Shown here one piece after another: positions 51,821 through 61,083 of a stretch of 64,000 nucleotides of DNA. How positions within the stretch are numbered: position 1 is the stretch's first letter; each line of letters opens with the position of its first letter. The notes under the pieces are model-generated. The model had not been told where the DNA came from. It did not search any database and saw nothing but the letters and a program-made list of their open reading frames with translations. The position numbers were made by a program, and so were the translations under genes. The stretch comes from Bacteroidota bacterium (GTDB lineage Bacteria; Bacteroidota; Bacteroidia; Bacteroidales; Lentimicrobiaceae), in the NCBI GenBank assembly GCA_023441805.1, contig JAEZNO010000041.1, positions 1-64,000 on the forward strand. Direction: 5' to 3'.

Positions 51821-51822
51821 TA

Positions 51823-54021
51823 TTAATTTCCAAGATCCGACATGAATTTAATACGCATAAGCCTTATCTCCTCTTCCGAGAATTCATCCTCCCCTAACTC
51901 AACTAAAGCATCTTGTATTGAGTCACTTTCAGCTTCCCGGAAATAGTCATATATTTCTTCCTGATGATAAGGATCAACATATTCGTTCACATAGTATGAA
52001 AGGTCAAGTTTTGTTCCCGATGAAACAATACGCTCAATTTCAGACAATAGCTCACCAATAGTCATGTTCTTTGCAAGAGCAATATCTTCGAGAGATATCT
52101 TCCTGTCAATGTTTTGAATTATATAGACCTTAAGTCCCGATTTATTAACGACAGACTTAACAACCATGTCCATGGGTCTTATGATCTCATTTTCTTCCAC
52201 GTATGTTTTGATTAGTTTCAGGAATGGCTCACCATATTTTTGTGCCTTACCTGAACCGACACCGGTGATTTGTTTTAATTCATCGAAAGTAATCGGATAT
52301 TGTATTGCCATATCCTCAAGTGAAGGATCCTGGAAGATAACGAACGGTGGAAGATTTTCTTTCCTGGAGATCTCTTTCCTGAGATCTTTCAGCATACTGA
52401 AGAGCACCTTATCACTACTGGTTTTTGCACCACCGCCACCAAAGAAATCCTCCTCTTCAGCGTTCTCGTAATCATGATCACGTGTAAGCATGATTGAACG
52501 AGGAGACTCAAGAAAATCCTTTCCTTCCTGGGTTATTTTCAAGATACCGTAGTTCTCAATATCCTTAACAAGGAGCCGTTCAATTAACGTTTGTCTGATT
52601 ACTGCATTCCAATATTTTTCATCCTGCTCACTCCCCTTACCGAATACTTCGAGCTGATTATGCTTAAATTGTTTGTTATTAGCCGACTGCTTTCCAATAA
52701 GAACATCAATAATGTGTTTTGCCTTAAACTGCTGCTTTGTGGCAATAACAGCATCCAAAACCAACTCTACCGATTCTTTTCCTTCAAACTTAGTCTTTGG
52801 ATGCAGACAATTATCACAACTGCCACAATTGTCTTCATTATAAACTTCACCAAAATAATGCAGTAACTGCTTACGGCGACAAACTGATGATTCAGCATAT
52901 GCAACCGTTTCAAGCAACAATTGTCCCGCAATTTCCTGCTCGGCAACCAATTTATTCTTATTGAATTTCTCTAGTTTCTGAATGTCATCATAGCTATAAA
53001 AAGCAATACAGTTGCCCTCACCGTCATCACGACCTGACCTGCCGGTTTCCTGATAATAGCCTTCAAGGCTTTTCGGCATATCATGGTGTATAACATAACG
53101 CACATCAGGTTTATCAATACCCATTCCAAATGCTATGGTAGCAACAATAACATCAATCTCTTCCATCAGGAATTTATCCTGATTGATCATCCTGGTTTGT
53201 GAATCTAAGCCTGCATGGTATGGAAGTGCTTTTATACCGTTCACCTGAAGGGTTTCAGCAAGTTCTTCAACTTTCTTACGGCTAAGACAGTAAACGATAC
53301 CTGATTTCCCCGGTTGTGATTTGATATACTTGATGATATCTTTAATTACATCCTCACCTTTCGGACGGACTTCATAATAAAGATTAGCCCTGTTGAATGA
53401 TGAAATAAACAACTTGGCATCCATCATATTCAGGTTCTTAATGATATCCTGCTGCACTTTTGGAGTGGCAGTTGCTGTGAGGGCTATGATGGGTACTTTC
53501 TTGCCAATTGATTCAATAATAGGGCGTAAACGTCTGTATTCAGGTCTGAAATCATGTCCCCATTCTGAAATACAATGAGCTTCATCTATTGCGAAGAATG
53601 AAATATTGATGTCCTTAAAGAATTCAACATTTTCATCTTTTGTTAGTGATTCAGGTGCAACATATAGCAGCTTGGTTTTGCCGCTTAAAAGATCTTTTCG
53701 TACTTCGGCAATTTCATTTTTACCCAGTGAAGAATTTAATACGTGTGCTATTCCTTTCTCAGCTCCAAAGTTGCGAATAGCATCTACCTGGTTTTTCATT
53801 AGGGCTATCAACGGCGAAATGATAATGGCTGTGCCTTCACTTATCAGAGCCGGCAATTGATAACACATTGACTTTCCTCCTCCGGTTGGCATGATAACAA
53901 ATGTATCATGCCCATCCAGAAGGCTTTGTATGATGGCTTCCTGGTTTCCTTTGAAAGAATCGAAACCAAAGATCTTTTTTAACAGTCCGTTTAATGATGT
54001 GTATTCTACTTTTTTGTTCAT
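51823..54021 (-). CDS. recQ: ATP-dependent DNA helicase RecQ
   Basis: RecQ is a 3'-5' DNA helicase in recombination and fork repair. The 732-residue protein has Walker A TGGGKS (46-51) and the DEAH box FAIDEAHCISEWGHDFRP. The helicase C half contains the YCLSRKKVEELAE and QETGRSGRDDGEGN motifs. The zinc cluster is C-RRKQLLHYFGE...CGSCDNC. A winged-helix region and an HRDC domain (about 530-600) follow, then a C-terminal helical extension of about 130 residues found in the Bacteroidota form. It has a well-formed promoter upstream. Confidence 0.96.
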   Translation of the reverse strand: MNKKVEYTSLNGLLKKIFGFDSFKGNQEAIIQSLLDGHDTFVIMPTGGGKSMCYQLPALISEGTAIIISPLIALMKNQVDAIRNFGAEKGIAHVLNSSLGKNEIAEVRKDLLSGKTKLLYVAPESLTKDENVEFFKDINISFFAIDEAHCISEWGHDFRPEYRRLRPIIESIGKKVPIIALTATATPKVQQDIIKNLNMMDAKLFISSFNRANLYYEVRPKGEDVIKDIIKYIKSQPGKSGIVYCLSRKKVEELAETLQVNGIKALPYHAGLDSQTRMINQDKFLMEEIDVIVATIAFGMGIDKPDVRYVIHHDMPKSLEGYYQETGRSGRDDGEGNCIAFYSYDDIQKLEKFNKNKLVAEQEIAGQLLLETVAYAESSVCRRKQLLHYFGEVYNEDNCGSCDNCLHPKTKFEGKESVELVLDAVIATKQQFKAKHIIDVLIGKQSANNKQFKHNQLEVFGKGSEQDEKYWNAVIRQTLIERLLVKDIENYGILKITQEGKDFLESPRSIMLTRDHDYENAEEEDFFGGGGAKTSSDKVLFSMLKDLRKEISRKENLPPFVIFQDPSLEDMAIQYPITFDELKQITGVGSGKAQKYGEPFLKLIKTYVEENEIIRPMDMVVKSVVNKSGLKVYIIQNIDRKISLEDIALAKNMTIGELLSEIERIVSSGTKLDLSYYVNEYVDPYHQEEIYDYFREAESDSIQDALVELGEDEFSEEEIRLMRIKFMSDLGN

Positions 54022-54098
54022 GATAGTCTTCCTATAAAAAGCTTATTTGGCTTTACCGTATAGAAAAGGATATTTTAGTGTTAGTAACTGTTCTTAAA

Positions 54099-54129
54099 CA
54101 AATTTAACTTATTCTCAGCGATAATCAAA
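54099..54129 (-). promoter_or_regulatory. recQ promoter (TTTG-N19-TAAATTTG)
   Basis: On the minus strand TTTG at 54126-54129 precedes TAAATTTG at 54099-54106 with 19 bases between, the expected spacing for the Bacteroidota consensus. The box ends 77 bases before the recQ ATG. Confidence 0.6.
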
Positions 54130-54516
54130 TCTTTTTTTAGATTAAAGTTAATACCAAAAACCGGTACATGTCAACTTTTAATGTGATATAAACCAATTTT
54201 TTTATTCACAATATCTGTTCTTACCCTTAAGCAGGGTAAATAAAGAATGAGAAAATCGCTAAAGCCCTTACCAGAAGTAATTTCTAACTTATTCTTATCC
54301 CGTTTCCCGGACACATGCAGATTACCTCAATATGGCAAAAGGAATGCAAAATTGGTATTTTTTTGAGTAATACGCAATTAATATTCAAATAGTTTGCTAA
54401 AAAATCTTAACTTTTTTACACACTATAAGGTATTGTTATGCTCTAAGCCCTTATTAAAAACCACTTCGCGAATTCACCCTCAAACGGCAGTTGAATATTG
54501 AACTATTATTTAGTGG

Positions 54517-54524
54517 TATATTTG
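54517..54524 (+). promoter_or_regulatory. kdsD -7 box (TATATTTG)
   Basis: TATATTTG on the plus strand fits TAnnTTTG and ends 20 bases before the GTG start at 54545. Confidence 0.55.
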
Positions 54525-54544
54525 CACAATTTTAATTCTCAATT

Positions 54545-55510
54545 GTGAAGACAGCAGAAGAAATTAGGGCTATTGCATTACGCACTATTAAAGAAGAAGC
54601 CACAGCAATAAGCCAGTTGAGCAATTACCTGACCGATGATTTTGAGAAATGCGTTGAACTGATTCTTCATTCAAAAGGAAGAATTATTGTAACCGGAATT
54701 GGTAAAAGTGCCAACATTGCCTCAAAACTTGTCAGTACACTTAACAGTACCGGAACTCCTTCAATATTCATGCATGCTGCCGATGCCATCCATGGTGACC
54801 TTGGCATGGTTAGACCGGAAGACATTGTTATTTGTCTATCGAAGAGTGGCGATACACCCGAAATAAAAGTGTTGGTCCCATTAATCAAAACAATGGGAAA
54901 CACTCTCATAGCCATTGCCGGAAATACTGAATCATTTCTGGCGAAAAATGCTGATATGCTGCTTAATACAACCGTTGTTCGTGAAGCTTGTCCAAATAAT
55001 CTTGCTCCCACTGCCAGCACCACCGCACAATTGGTAATGGGTGATGCTCTTGCAGTTGCATTGCTCGAATGCAGAGGTTTTAGCAGAGAAGATTTTGCAC
55101 GTTATCATCCAGGTGGAGCATTAGGAAAACGATTATACCTAAGGGTATCAGAAATTTACAAGAACAACGAGAAACCCGAAGTACAGGCCGGCGATGATAT
55201 GAAATCTGTCATACTGGAAATTTCTTCAAAACGCCTTGGTGCAACAGCTGTTCTTGAAGGTCATAAACTGGTTGGGATAATTACTGATGGTGATATTCGC
55301 AGGATGCTTCATAGAGATGTACCCTTCCAAAGCCTCAAAGCTGCTGAAATCATGACAAAAGATCCCCTTACCGTAAATTGTGATTTGCTGGTAGCTGACG
55401 CTCTCGATATTATGCGTAAAAATAATATCACACAGATGCTCGTTATGGATAACGGTAATTATATGGGTGTAATCCATTTGCATGATATCTTAAAAGAAGG
55501 AATCATTTAA
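54545..55510 (+). CDS. kdsD: arabinose-5-phosphate isomerase (KpsF/GutQ family)
   Basis: KdsD converts ribulose-5-phosphate to arabinose-5-phosphate, the precursor of Kdo in LPS. The 321-residue protein has a SIS domain (about 35-200: GRIIVTGIGKSANIASKLVSTLNSTGTPS, HGDLGMV, LSKSGDTPEIK) with PTASTTAQLVMGDALAVAL and YHPGGALGKRL. Two CBS domains follow (about 205-321). The start is GTG, supported by the promoter box just upstream and by normal family length. It is first in a likely kdsD-CMD-lptB operon. Confidence 0.94.
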   Translation: MKTAEEIRAIALRTIKEEATAISQLSNYLTDDFEKCVELILHSKGRIIVTGIGKSANIASKLVSTLNSTGTPSIFMHAADAIHGDLGMVRPEDIVICLSKSGDTPEIKVLVPLIKTMGNTLIAIAGNTESFLAKNADMLLNTTVVREACPNNLAPTASTTAQLVMGDALAVALLECRGFSREDFARYHPGGALGKRLYLRVSEIYKNNEKPEVQAGDDMKSVILEISSKRLGATAVLEGHKLVGIITDGDIRRMLHRDVPFQSLKAAEIMTKDPLTVNCDLLVADALDIMRKNNITQMLVMDNGNYMGVIHLHDILKEGII

Positions 55511-55543
55511 GTCAATGAGCACTAACCCTGTGAAATAGTAATA

Positions 55544-55885
55544 ATGGGCAAAAAGAAAGAAGAATTTGATGAGTATCGCAGCAAGATGAACAAACGTCTG
55601 CTTTCTGCATCTAACAATAAGATACTGAAGAGGATATATAGTATTGATACTCTGACTTATGAAGATGGTGCCCTTGATTCAAAAACTAAAGAGATGCTTG
55701 GATTGGTATCTTCAATGGTGCTTCGTTGCGATGACTGCATAAAATACCATCTTATCCGTTGCCATGAACTTGGTGTAACTGAAGAGGAGCTAATGGAAAT
55801 AATTGGTGTGGCAAATCTTGTCGGCGGTACTATTGTAATTCCACATACACGTCGTGCAATTGAATTCTGGGATGATCTGAAATAA
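55544..55885 (+). CDS. carboxymuconolactone decarboxylase (CMD/AhpD-like) family protein
   Basis: This is a 113-residue helical protein of the CMD/AhpD superfamily. The CxxC pair C62-C65 with H69 (LRCDDCIKYHL) is the AhpD-type redox motif, followed by HELGVTEEELMEIIGVANLVGG. It is likely a small thiol peroxidase-like or disulfide-handling protein; the real substrate is unknown. It sits 33 bases after kdsD and 18 before lptB, so it is cotranscribed with LPS genes. Confidence 0.9.
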   Translation: MGKKKEEFDEYRSKMNKRLLSASNNKILKRIYSIDTLTYEDGALDSKTKEMLGLVSSMVLRCDDCIKYHLIRCHELGVTEEELMEIIGVANLVGGTIVIPHTRRAIEFWDDLK

Positions 55886-55903
55886 TGGTTAACTACTGGA
55901 TAT

Positions 55904-56629
55904 ATGATATTAAGAACTGAAAACCTGGTTAAAAAGTACCGTCAGCGAACTGTTGTCAACAATGTTTCTGTACAGGTTGAACAGGGTGAAATAGTCGGTT
56001 TACTTGGTCCTAACGGTGCTGGGAAGACTACTTCGTTCTATATGATCGTTGGTTTAATTAAGCCATTATCAGGTCATGTCTACCTTGAAAATACGGAAAT
56101 CACCACGATGCCAATGTACAAGCGTGCTCAGCTTGGAATAGGCTATCTGGCTCAGGAAGCATCTGTTTTCAGACAATTGAGCGTTGAAGATAATATTCTG
56201 TCAGTTCTTGAATTTACCAAATTATCCAAGAAAGAGCAACGAGAAAGGCTTGAGAGTTTGATTGAAGAATTTGGACTATCCCATGTAAGAAAGAGTAAAG
56301 GTATTCAGCTCTCAGGAGGTGAACGAAGAAGAACAGAGATAGCCCGAGCTTTGGCAGTAAATCCGAAATTCATTCTGCTTGATGAACCCTTTGCTGGTGT
56401 TGACCCTATTGCCGTTGAAGATATTCAGAATATTGTGTCAAAACTAAAAAACAAAAACATCGGTATCCTGATAACTGACCACAATGTACACGAAACACTG
56501 AGTATTACTGATCGTGCATATCTTCTCTTTGAGGGTTCAGTCATGAAATCAGGCTCAGCTGAAGAACTAGCCGCTGATGAAAAAGTAAGAGACGTTTATC
56601 TCGGCAAAAACTTTGAACTCAGAAGGTAA
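55904..56629 (+). CDS. lptB: LPS export ABC transporter ATP-binding protein
   Basis: LptB is the ATPase of the LptB2FG machine that extracts LPS from the inner membrane. The 241-residue protein has Walker A GPNGAGKTT (35-43), Q-loop GYLAQEASVFR and signature LSGGERRR (136-143). Walker B is ILLDEPFAGVDP (157-168) and the H-loop histidine is H193 in ITDHNVHE. The EPFAGVDPIAVEDIQ sequence is typical of LptB. It ends the kdsD-CMD-lptB run, and a hairpin lies just after it. Confidence 0.95.
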   Translation: MILRTENLVKKYRQRTVVNNVSVQVEQGEIVGLLGPNGAGKTTSFYMIVGLIKPLSGHVYLENTEITTMPMYKRAQLGIGYLAQEASVFRQLSVEDNILSVLEFTKLSKKEQRERLESLIEEFGLSHVRKSKGIQLSGGERRRTEIARALAVNPKFILLDEPFAGVDPIAVEDIQNIVSKLKNKNIGILITDHNVHETLSITDRAYLLFEGSVMKSGSAEELAADEKVRDVYLGKNFELRR

Positions 56630-56638
56630 ATAAAAAAA

Positions 56639-56664
56639 AGTCCCCGACCACACATTCGGGGACT
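56639..56664 (-). terminator. terminator of the pepF-like gene
   Basis: A 9-bp perfect stem AGTCCCCGA / TCGGGGACT with an 8-base loop is followed on the minus strand by a run of T residues (A-run at 56632-56639). It lies 34 bases after the pepF stop at 56698 and also next to the lptB stop. Confidence 0.85.
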
Positions 56665-56697
56665 AACAAAAGATGAAAACAGTTGTACGAGTAAATA

Positions 56698-58584
56698 TTA
56701 GCTTCTGAGTTCCTTTTCTAATTGATCAACCAGATCATTTAATCGTTTTACTACTGCCAAAGTAGGTTCTGTTGATGTCATATCAACTCCCGCCAATTTA
56801 AGTTGTTCAACAGGATAATTGTTACCACCTGACTTTAACAGATTGAGATATTTCTGCAGAGCTTCTTCACGTTGCTGCTTAGTACCGGTTGTAATCAACT
56901 GATGTATTCTTGAAGCGGCAGCATAGCTGGTTGCATAGTTATAGACATAGTAAGGTAATTGATAAAAATGCATTACCTGTGCCCATGTTAAATCACGATA
57001 TGGATGCTGAATTACAGTATTTCCATAGTACTTGTCGTTAAGATCGTGCATTATCTTGCTCAAAACGGTTGCATTAACAGGCTCGCCATTCTCTGCTAAT
57101 TTGTGGACCTGAAGTTCAAAATCAGCAAATTGACTTTGTCTGTAGAAACTACCGATGAGGTTAGTTATAGCCTGATCTAATAGTGCAATTCGCTCAGCTT
57201 TATCATTAGTTTTTTTGAGCATGTAGTCGAGAAGTAATTCTTCATTGAAGTTTGAAGCTACTTCAGCAACAAATGATGAGTATTGATATGTTCTATATGG
57301 TTGATTAGCTGCCGAGAACATTGAATGCATAGTATGTCCCAATTCATGAGCCATTGTTGACACTGCATTAGTTGTTTGGTCATAATTGAGCAATATGTAA
57401 GGATGCACACCGTAAACCCCCATTGAATAAGCACCAGTCTCTTTAGCTTCACCTTCATAAACATCTATCCATCCGCCATTCAGGGCTTGCTGTATTCCTG
57501 TTGAATATTCATTACCCAGAGGTTTCAGTGCCTCAACAATCATGGCTTTAGCCTCATCATACGAATATGTTCTATTGAAAGTTCCTAACGGAATATTTCC
57601 ATCCCATGGTGCATAGTCTTCAATTTTCAGAATTTCTTTCCGCAACTTCATGTAACGTTGCAGCGGTTCAGGATTCTCACCGGCTACCTTTATGAGGCTT
57701 TCATATACACTCACCGGTATGTTTGGACTGTTTAAAGATGCTTCAAGTGTGCTGTTGAATTTATAAGCCTGAGCATAAGCAACATTTGATTTTGCAACAC
57801 TATGAAGAATAGCAGCCATGGTGTTTTCGCGTGCCTTATAGTTTTCGGTAAAAGCTTCATAAGCACGCTGTCTTTCATTACGATCAGTGCTAAAATTCAG
57901 AATATTTGAAAGCATCGGACGGGTTAGTGTAACTGTCTCACCATTTGATCGTACAAATTGAGGGTACTTGTTATCTGAAATAGCCACTTCGGTGTAAATT
58001 GAAGATGGAACTTCAGCCAACCCCGAGAAATATGATACCAGTTGTTCCTGGTCACCCGGCAGTACATGATCTTGTAATCTGTACAAGTTCTCCATGCTAA
58101 ACCTGTATGGTTTAAAGGCCTTATTATTATCGGCCCATTTCATAGCAGTTTCTTTGGGTATTGTGACAAGTTCAGGTGTTGTCCAGGCAAGTTCCTGTGA
58201 AGTTCTCAGACCAAAAGCCTGCATACGCTGGAAATTCTCACTGACCTGAGGGTCGCGTGAATCCAGAGATCTTTGCAGATATACCATGCAATAAAGTTTT
58301 GTGGTAATCTTTCCAAATTCATCTCCAAGAGTATAATAGCGAAGAAGATTTTCAGGAGCTTTGCCTAATGTGCCTTTTAAAGAAGACATTTCTTTCAGCA
58401 AGGATTCGGCTTTTTCAAGATCTGAAGCCCAGGCTTTCATATCGGGATAAATATCCGTAAGTCTCCACTTGGTACTCTCTGGTGCGTTTTCTCGGGTGAT
58501 AACGGGATTGTCACCACCCTGCCCGGCAAAGGCTGATGCAAATATCAGTTGCATAAATAAGAGGGTAAAAATTACTTTTTTCAT
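56698..58584 (-). CDS. pepF: exported oligoendopeptidase F (M3 family)
   Basis: I start at the ATG at 58584 (628 residues), which yields a signal peptide MKKVIFTLLFMQLIFASAFA. A longer reading from 58620 adds 12 unlikely residues. The M3B zinc peptidase core has HELGH (H413, E414, H417) in STMAHELGHTMHSMFS, with the downstream glutamate in FVAEVASNFNEELLLDYML. PepF proteins are usually cytosolic; the signal sequence implies action in the periplasm or outside on short peptides. It has its own terminator. Confidence 0.92.
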   Translation of the reverse strand: MKKVIFTLLFMQLIFASAFAGQGGDNPVITRENAPESTKWRLTDIYPDMKAWASDLEKAESLLKEMSSLKGTLGKAPENLLRYYTLGDEFGKITTKLYCMVYLQRSLDSRDPQVSENFQRMQAFGLRTSQELAWTTPELVTIPKETAMKWADNNKAFKPYRFSMENLYRLQDHVLPGDQEQLVSYFSGLAEVPSSIYTEVAISDNKYPQFVRSNGETVTLTRPMLSNILNFSTDRNERQRAYEAFTENYKARENTMAAILHSVAKSNVAYAQAYKFNSTLEASLNSPNIPVSVYESLIKVAGENPEPLQRYMKLRKEILKIEDYAPWDGNIPLGTFNRTYSYDEAKAMIVEALKPLGNEYSTGIQQALNGGWIDVYEGEAKETGAYSMGVYGVHPYILLNYDQTTNAVSTMAHELGHTMHSMFSAANQPYRTYQYSSFVAEVASNFNEELLLDYMLKKTNDKAERIALLDQAITNLIGSFYRQSQFADFELQVHKLAENGEPVNATVLSKIMHDLNDKYYGNTVIQHPYRDLTWAQVMHFYQLPYYVYNYATSYAAASRIHQLITTGTKQQREEALQKYLNLLKSGGNNYPVEQLKLAGVDMTSTEPTLAVVKRLNDLVDQLEKELRS

Positions 58585-58725
58585 AGAATAATAGTTGTGT
58601 GAGTGATAAACCACTACCAAAAAATGTTCCGATTTGTTATGGCTTGATTAGCAACAATTTAGTATTAAAGGGCTGATTTTACTTGTTCGGATATGAACAG
58701 GAGATTCACAAAATAGGACACTTGT

Positions 58726-60090
58726 TCAAACACTTACCATGGTATGACAAAGCTTTTTAAATTCTTCAGCTTTATCCCCTTTACCAATTTTCTCAAGATA
58801 TTCAATTGCTTTCATCAGTTTACGGATATCAGGTCTAACCATAGGGTTGGTTTCCTGAATTTCATAATAGTAGTCATACGCTGCCTGATACCCTTCATTA
58901 ATAAGGAGTTTAGATATCTGAGTAGTGACCTCAACCGAGGTCTCATTATTAAGAGTAGCTTCTATTAACCTTACCAATTCGTGATTTAACGATGTGCTGG
59001 TATTATTAAGAATAATAATTGTATTTCTTTTATCAATGAAGCGATGGAAATTTGTGCGTGCACCCTCCCATATCCCATTGTGGTACACAACTTTACATCC
59101 ATCACATTCACGGAGTCTGAATCCACATCCATAAGGGATTTCTTTTCCTGAAGTAGTTACAGCAGGTGAGAATGCCAGTTCTTTCAACTCATCATCAAAG
59201 AGTGTATTTTCATAAAGAGCATTATCCCATTTAAGGAGGTCGGCAGTAGTTGAGCATACTCCTTTGTCACCTACTATACCGTCATGATGAGTGTCCCTAA
59301 TCCTGACGAATCCTCTCTTTGTTGCCCGGAATCCGTCAATTTGTGCTCTTTGGACTGTGGTATCAGATGAACTGTACACGAAAGTGTTCTTCATTCCCAG
59401 AGGTTGAAAAACTCTTTTCTGCAGAAAATCATTCAGTGAAAAACCTGATATTCTTTGAACAATAGTGGCCAATATTACATAACCTGTATTGGAATAGTCG
59501 TATCTGCTTCCGGGCCTGAAGAAAGGAGGGACTTTACACCTTGCCATTAAATGAATCACATCTTCATTATCAGGAGGTGTAACATCATTCCAATACTTAT
59601 CGATCAAATACATATAATTTGGCACTCCTGAAGTGTGATGCAGCAAATGACTGATCAGTACTCCTTTATAAGGCAATTCAGGAATGTATTTTGACAGTGA
59701 ATCATTGATATTCAATTTACCATCGGATTGAAGAAGCATTATTGCTGCAGCAGTGAATTGCTTACTCACAGAGGCCAATTGATAGATTGTTTCAGGTTTG
59801 GCAGGTTCTTTCTTTAAAGGATCAGAATAACCTACTGATTTATGGAATATCTCGCTTCCATCATAGGCCACCATGATATTGCCATTGAAACGGTGATTTG
59901 TGGCAAACCGTGTAACAAGTGAATCAACTTTCGAAATAACATCATCAGCAATAAGGCGGGTAAGTTCATGAAGCTCATTGTTTGTCAGAATTTCACTTTC
60001 AGTGTAGGTTGCGCTGGTGATACGCGATTCAAGTGATGAGAATCCGAAAAAGAATAGTGAAAGAAGAACAAAACGGATAAGCAGTTTCAT
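58726..60090 (-). CDS. beta-lactamase-family serine hydrolase
   Basis: This is a 454-residue exported serine hydrolase of the class C beta-lactamase / DD-peptidase-like fold. A hydrophobic N-terminus (RFVLLSLFFFGFSS) suggests export. The catalytic SxxK is S107-V-S-K110 in YQLASVSKQFTAAAI, the YxN motif is Y199-S-N201 in RYDYSNTGY, and HHTSG is also typical. It could be an esterase, a peptidase or a resistance enzyme; most such Bacteroidota proteins are not true beta-lactamases. A C-terminal helical tail (about 390-454) follows the domain. Confidence 0.88.
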   Translation of the reverse strand: MKLLIRFVLLSLFFFGFSSLESRITSATYTESEILTNNELHELTRLIADDVISKVDSLVTRFATNHRFNGNIMVAYDGSEIFHKSVGYSDPLKKEPAKPETIYQLASVSKQFTAAAIMLLQSDGKLNINDSLSKYIPELPYKGVLISHLLHHTSGVPNYMYLIDKYWNDVTPPDNEDVIHLMARCKVPPFFRPGSRYDYSNTGYVILATIVQRISGFSLNDFLQKRVFQPLGMKNTFVYSSSDTTVQRAQIDGFRATKRGFVRIRDTHHDGIVGDKGVCSTTADLLKWDNALYENTLFDDELKELAFSPAVTTSGKEIPYGCGFRLRECDGCKVVYHNGIWEGARTNFHRFIDKRNTIIILNNTSTSLNHELVRLIEATLNNETSVEVTTQISKLLINEGYQAAYDYYYEIQETNPMVRPDIRKLMKAIEYLEKIGKGDKAEEFKKLCHTMVSV

Positions 60091-60146
60091 TAATTTAACA
60101 AATGAGATGTTTTAAGTTAATACCCGGATTAGCAATGTGTAATGCG

Positions 60147-60154
60147 CAAAAATA
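60147..60154 (-). promoter_or_regulatory. -7 box (TATTTTTG) of the serine hydrolase gene
   Basis: The minus strand has TATTTTTG 56 bases upstream of the ATG at 60090, matching TAnnTTTG, in the short gap after pssA. Confidence 0.4.
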
Positions 60155-60193
60155 AAATTATTTCAAGAAGTACTTCAAAAATTCACAAAAAAA

Positions 60194-60907
60194 TTACTTG
60201 TTTCTCGTGATAAATGAGCTTAGTAGATAAACCACCATTGAAATTGCTATACCTGTCCATTGAAAAAATATAGTTGCTATAACTGTGAACAGCATGAATG
60301 TATATCGTAGTTTATTATTGCTGAATTTGTATCCCTTTGAAAATTTCAGTGCAAACATAGGAATCTCAGAAACAAGTAGATAGCATGAAATTGGGATTAT
60401 TGCTAACTGAAACCAGATATTAGATACTAAGCTTGAAATAATCGGTATATTATTTTCCCCGGTTAGTGTTATCATGCTCAGAGATATGATGAGAACCGCA
60501 TTTGCCGGAGTAGGTAGGCCAAGAAAAGAGACAGTCTGCCGGGTATCAACGTTGAATTTTGCTAACCTCAATGCTGAAAACGCACCAATTAACAACGAAA
60601 AGTATGGTAAAACAAAGTAATTATCATCCATCAGCAATGTATTCCTGCTCATGACAACATAAAGAAAAAGTGCCGGCACCAAACCAAAGGAGACAACATC
60701 AGCCAGAGAATCAAGTTCCTTACCGATTAGTGACTTTGCGTTGAGCAATTTGGCTGAGAAACCATCAAGAAAATCAAAAACTGATGCGACAAGAATTAAT
60801 ACTGCTGCCTCAGTATATGCACCTTTAAACAAAAGAAGTAATGATAGTGACCCGGCAAGTAAGTTAAGGATAGTGAATGTGTTTGGAATGTGAACCCGAA
60901 AATCCAT
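60194..60907 (-). CDS. pssA: CDP-diacylglycerol-serine O-phosphatidyltransferase
   Basis: PssA joins CDP-diacylglycerol and serine to make phosphatidylserine, the route to phosphatidylethanolamine. It is a 237-residue inner-membrane enzyme with about seven hydrophobic helices. The CDP-alcohol phosphotransferase motif is present as DFLDGFSAKLLNAKSLIGKE, then LDSLADVVSFG. The usual AR is AK here; the other acidic residues are kept. It has a -7 box 17 bases upstream of the ATG and is followed by the serine hydrolase gene. Confidence 0.93.
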   Translation of the reverse strand: MDFRVHIPNTFTILNLLAGSLSLLLLFKGAYTEAAVLILVASVFDFLDGFSAKLLNAKSLIGKELDSLADVVSFGLVPALFLYVVMSRNTLLMDDNYFVLPYFSLLIGAFSALRLAKFNVDTRQTVSFLGLPTPANAVLIISLSMITLTGENNIPIISSLVSNIWFQLAIIPISCYLLVSEIPMFALKFSKGYKFSNNKLRYTFMLFTVIATIFFQWTGIAISMVVYLLSSFITRNK

Positions 60908-60924
60908 GCTTAATAATGTTTTAT

Positions 60925-60932
60925 CAAAGATA
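60925..60932 (-). promoter_or_regulatory. pssA -7 box (TATCTTTG)
   Basis: The minus strand reads TATCTTTG ending 17 bases before the pssA ATG, matching TAnnTTTG. Confidence 0.5.
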
Positions 60933-61083
60933 ACTGTTAATTATTGAGCTTCATAAAAATATCGTATTTTTAATCAACCTGTTCGTGTTGATAAAACACA
61001 TAATTTCATCAGTTTCTGTTTAACATTTAGCACCTTATCTTGTTAAAGTTATCTCAAATTGTGTACATCAAATTTTTAACACC

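Larger units (their letters stand above)
54022..54544. other. 523-bp gene-free interval between recQ and kdsD
   Basis: This is a very AT-rich divergent intergenic region. It contains the recQ promoter at its left end and the kdsD -7 box at its right end. I saw no gene, RNA-like fold, or repeat in the central part (54130-54500). Confidence 0.8.

Noticed and set aside
54130..54500. Small RNA or tRNA gene in the recQ-kdsD gap
   Set aside because: I could not find a cloverleaf, a T-loop GGTTCRA box or a strong hairpin; the region is simply AT-rich.
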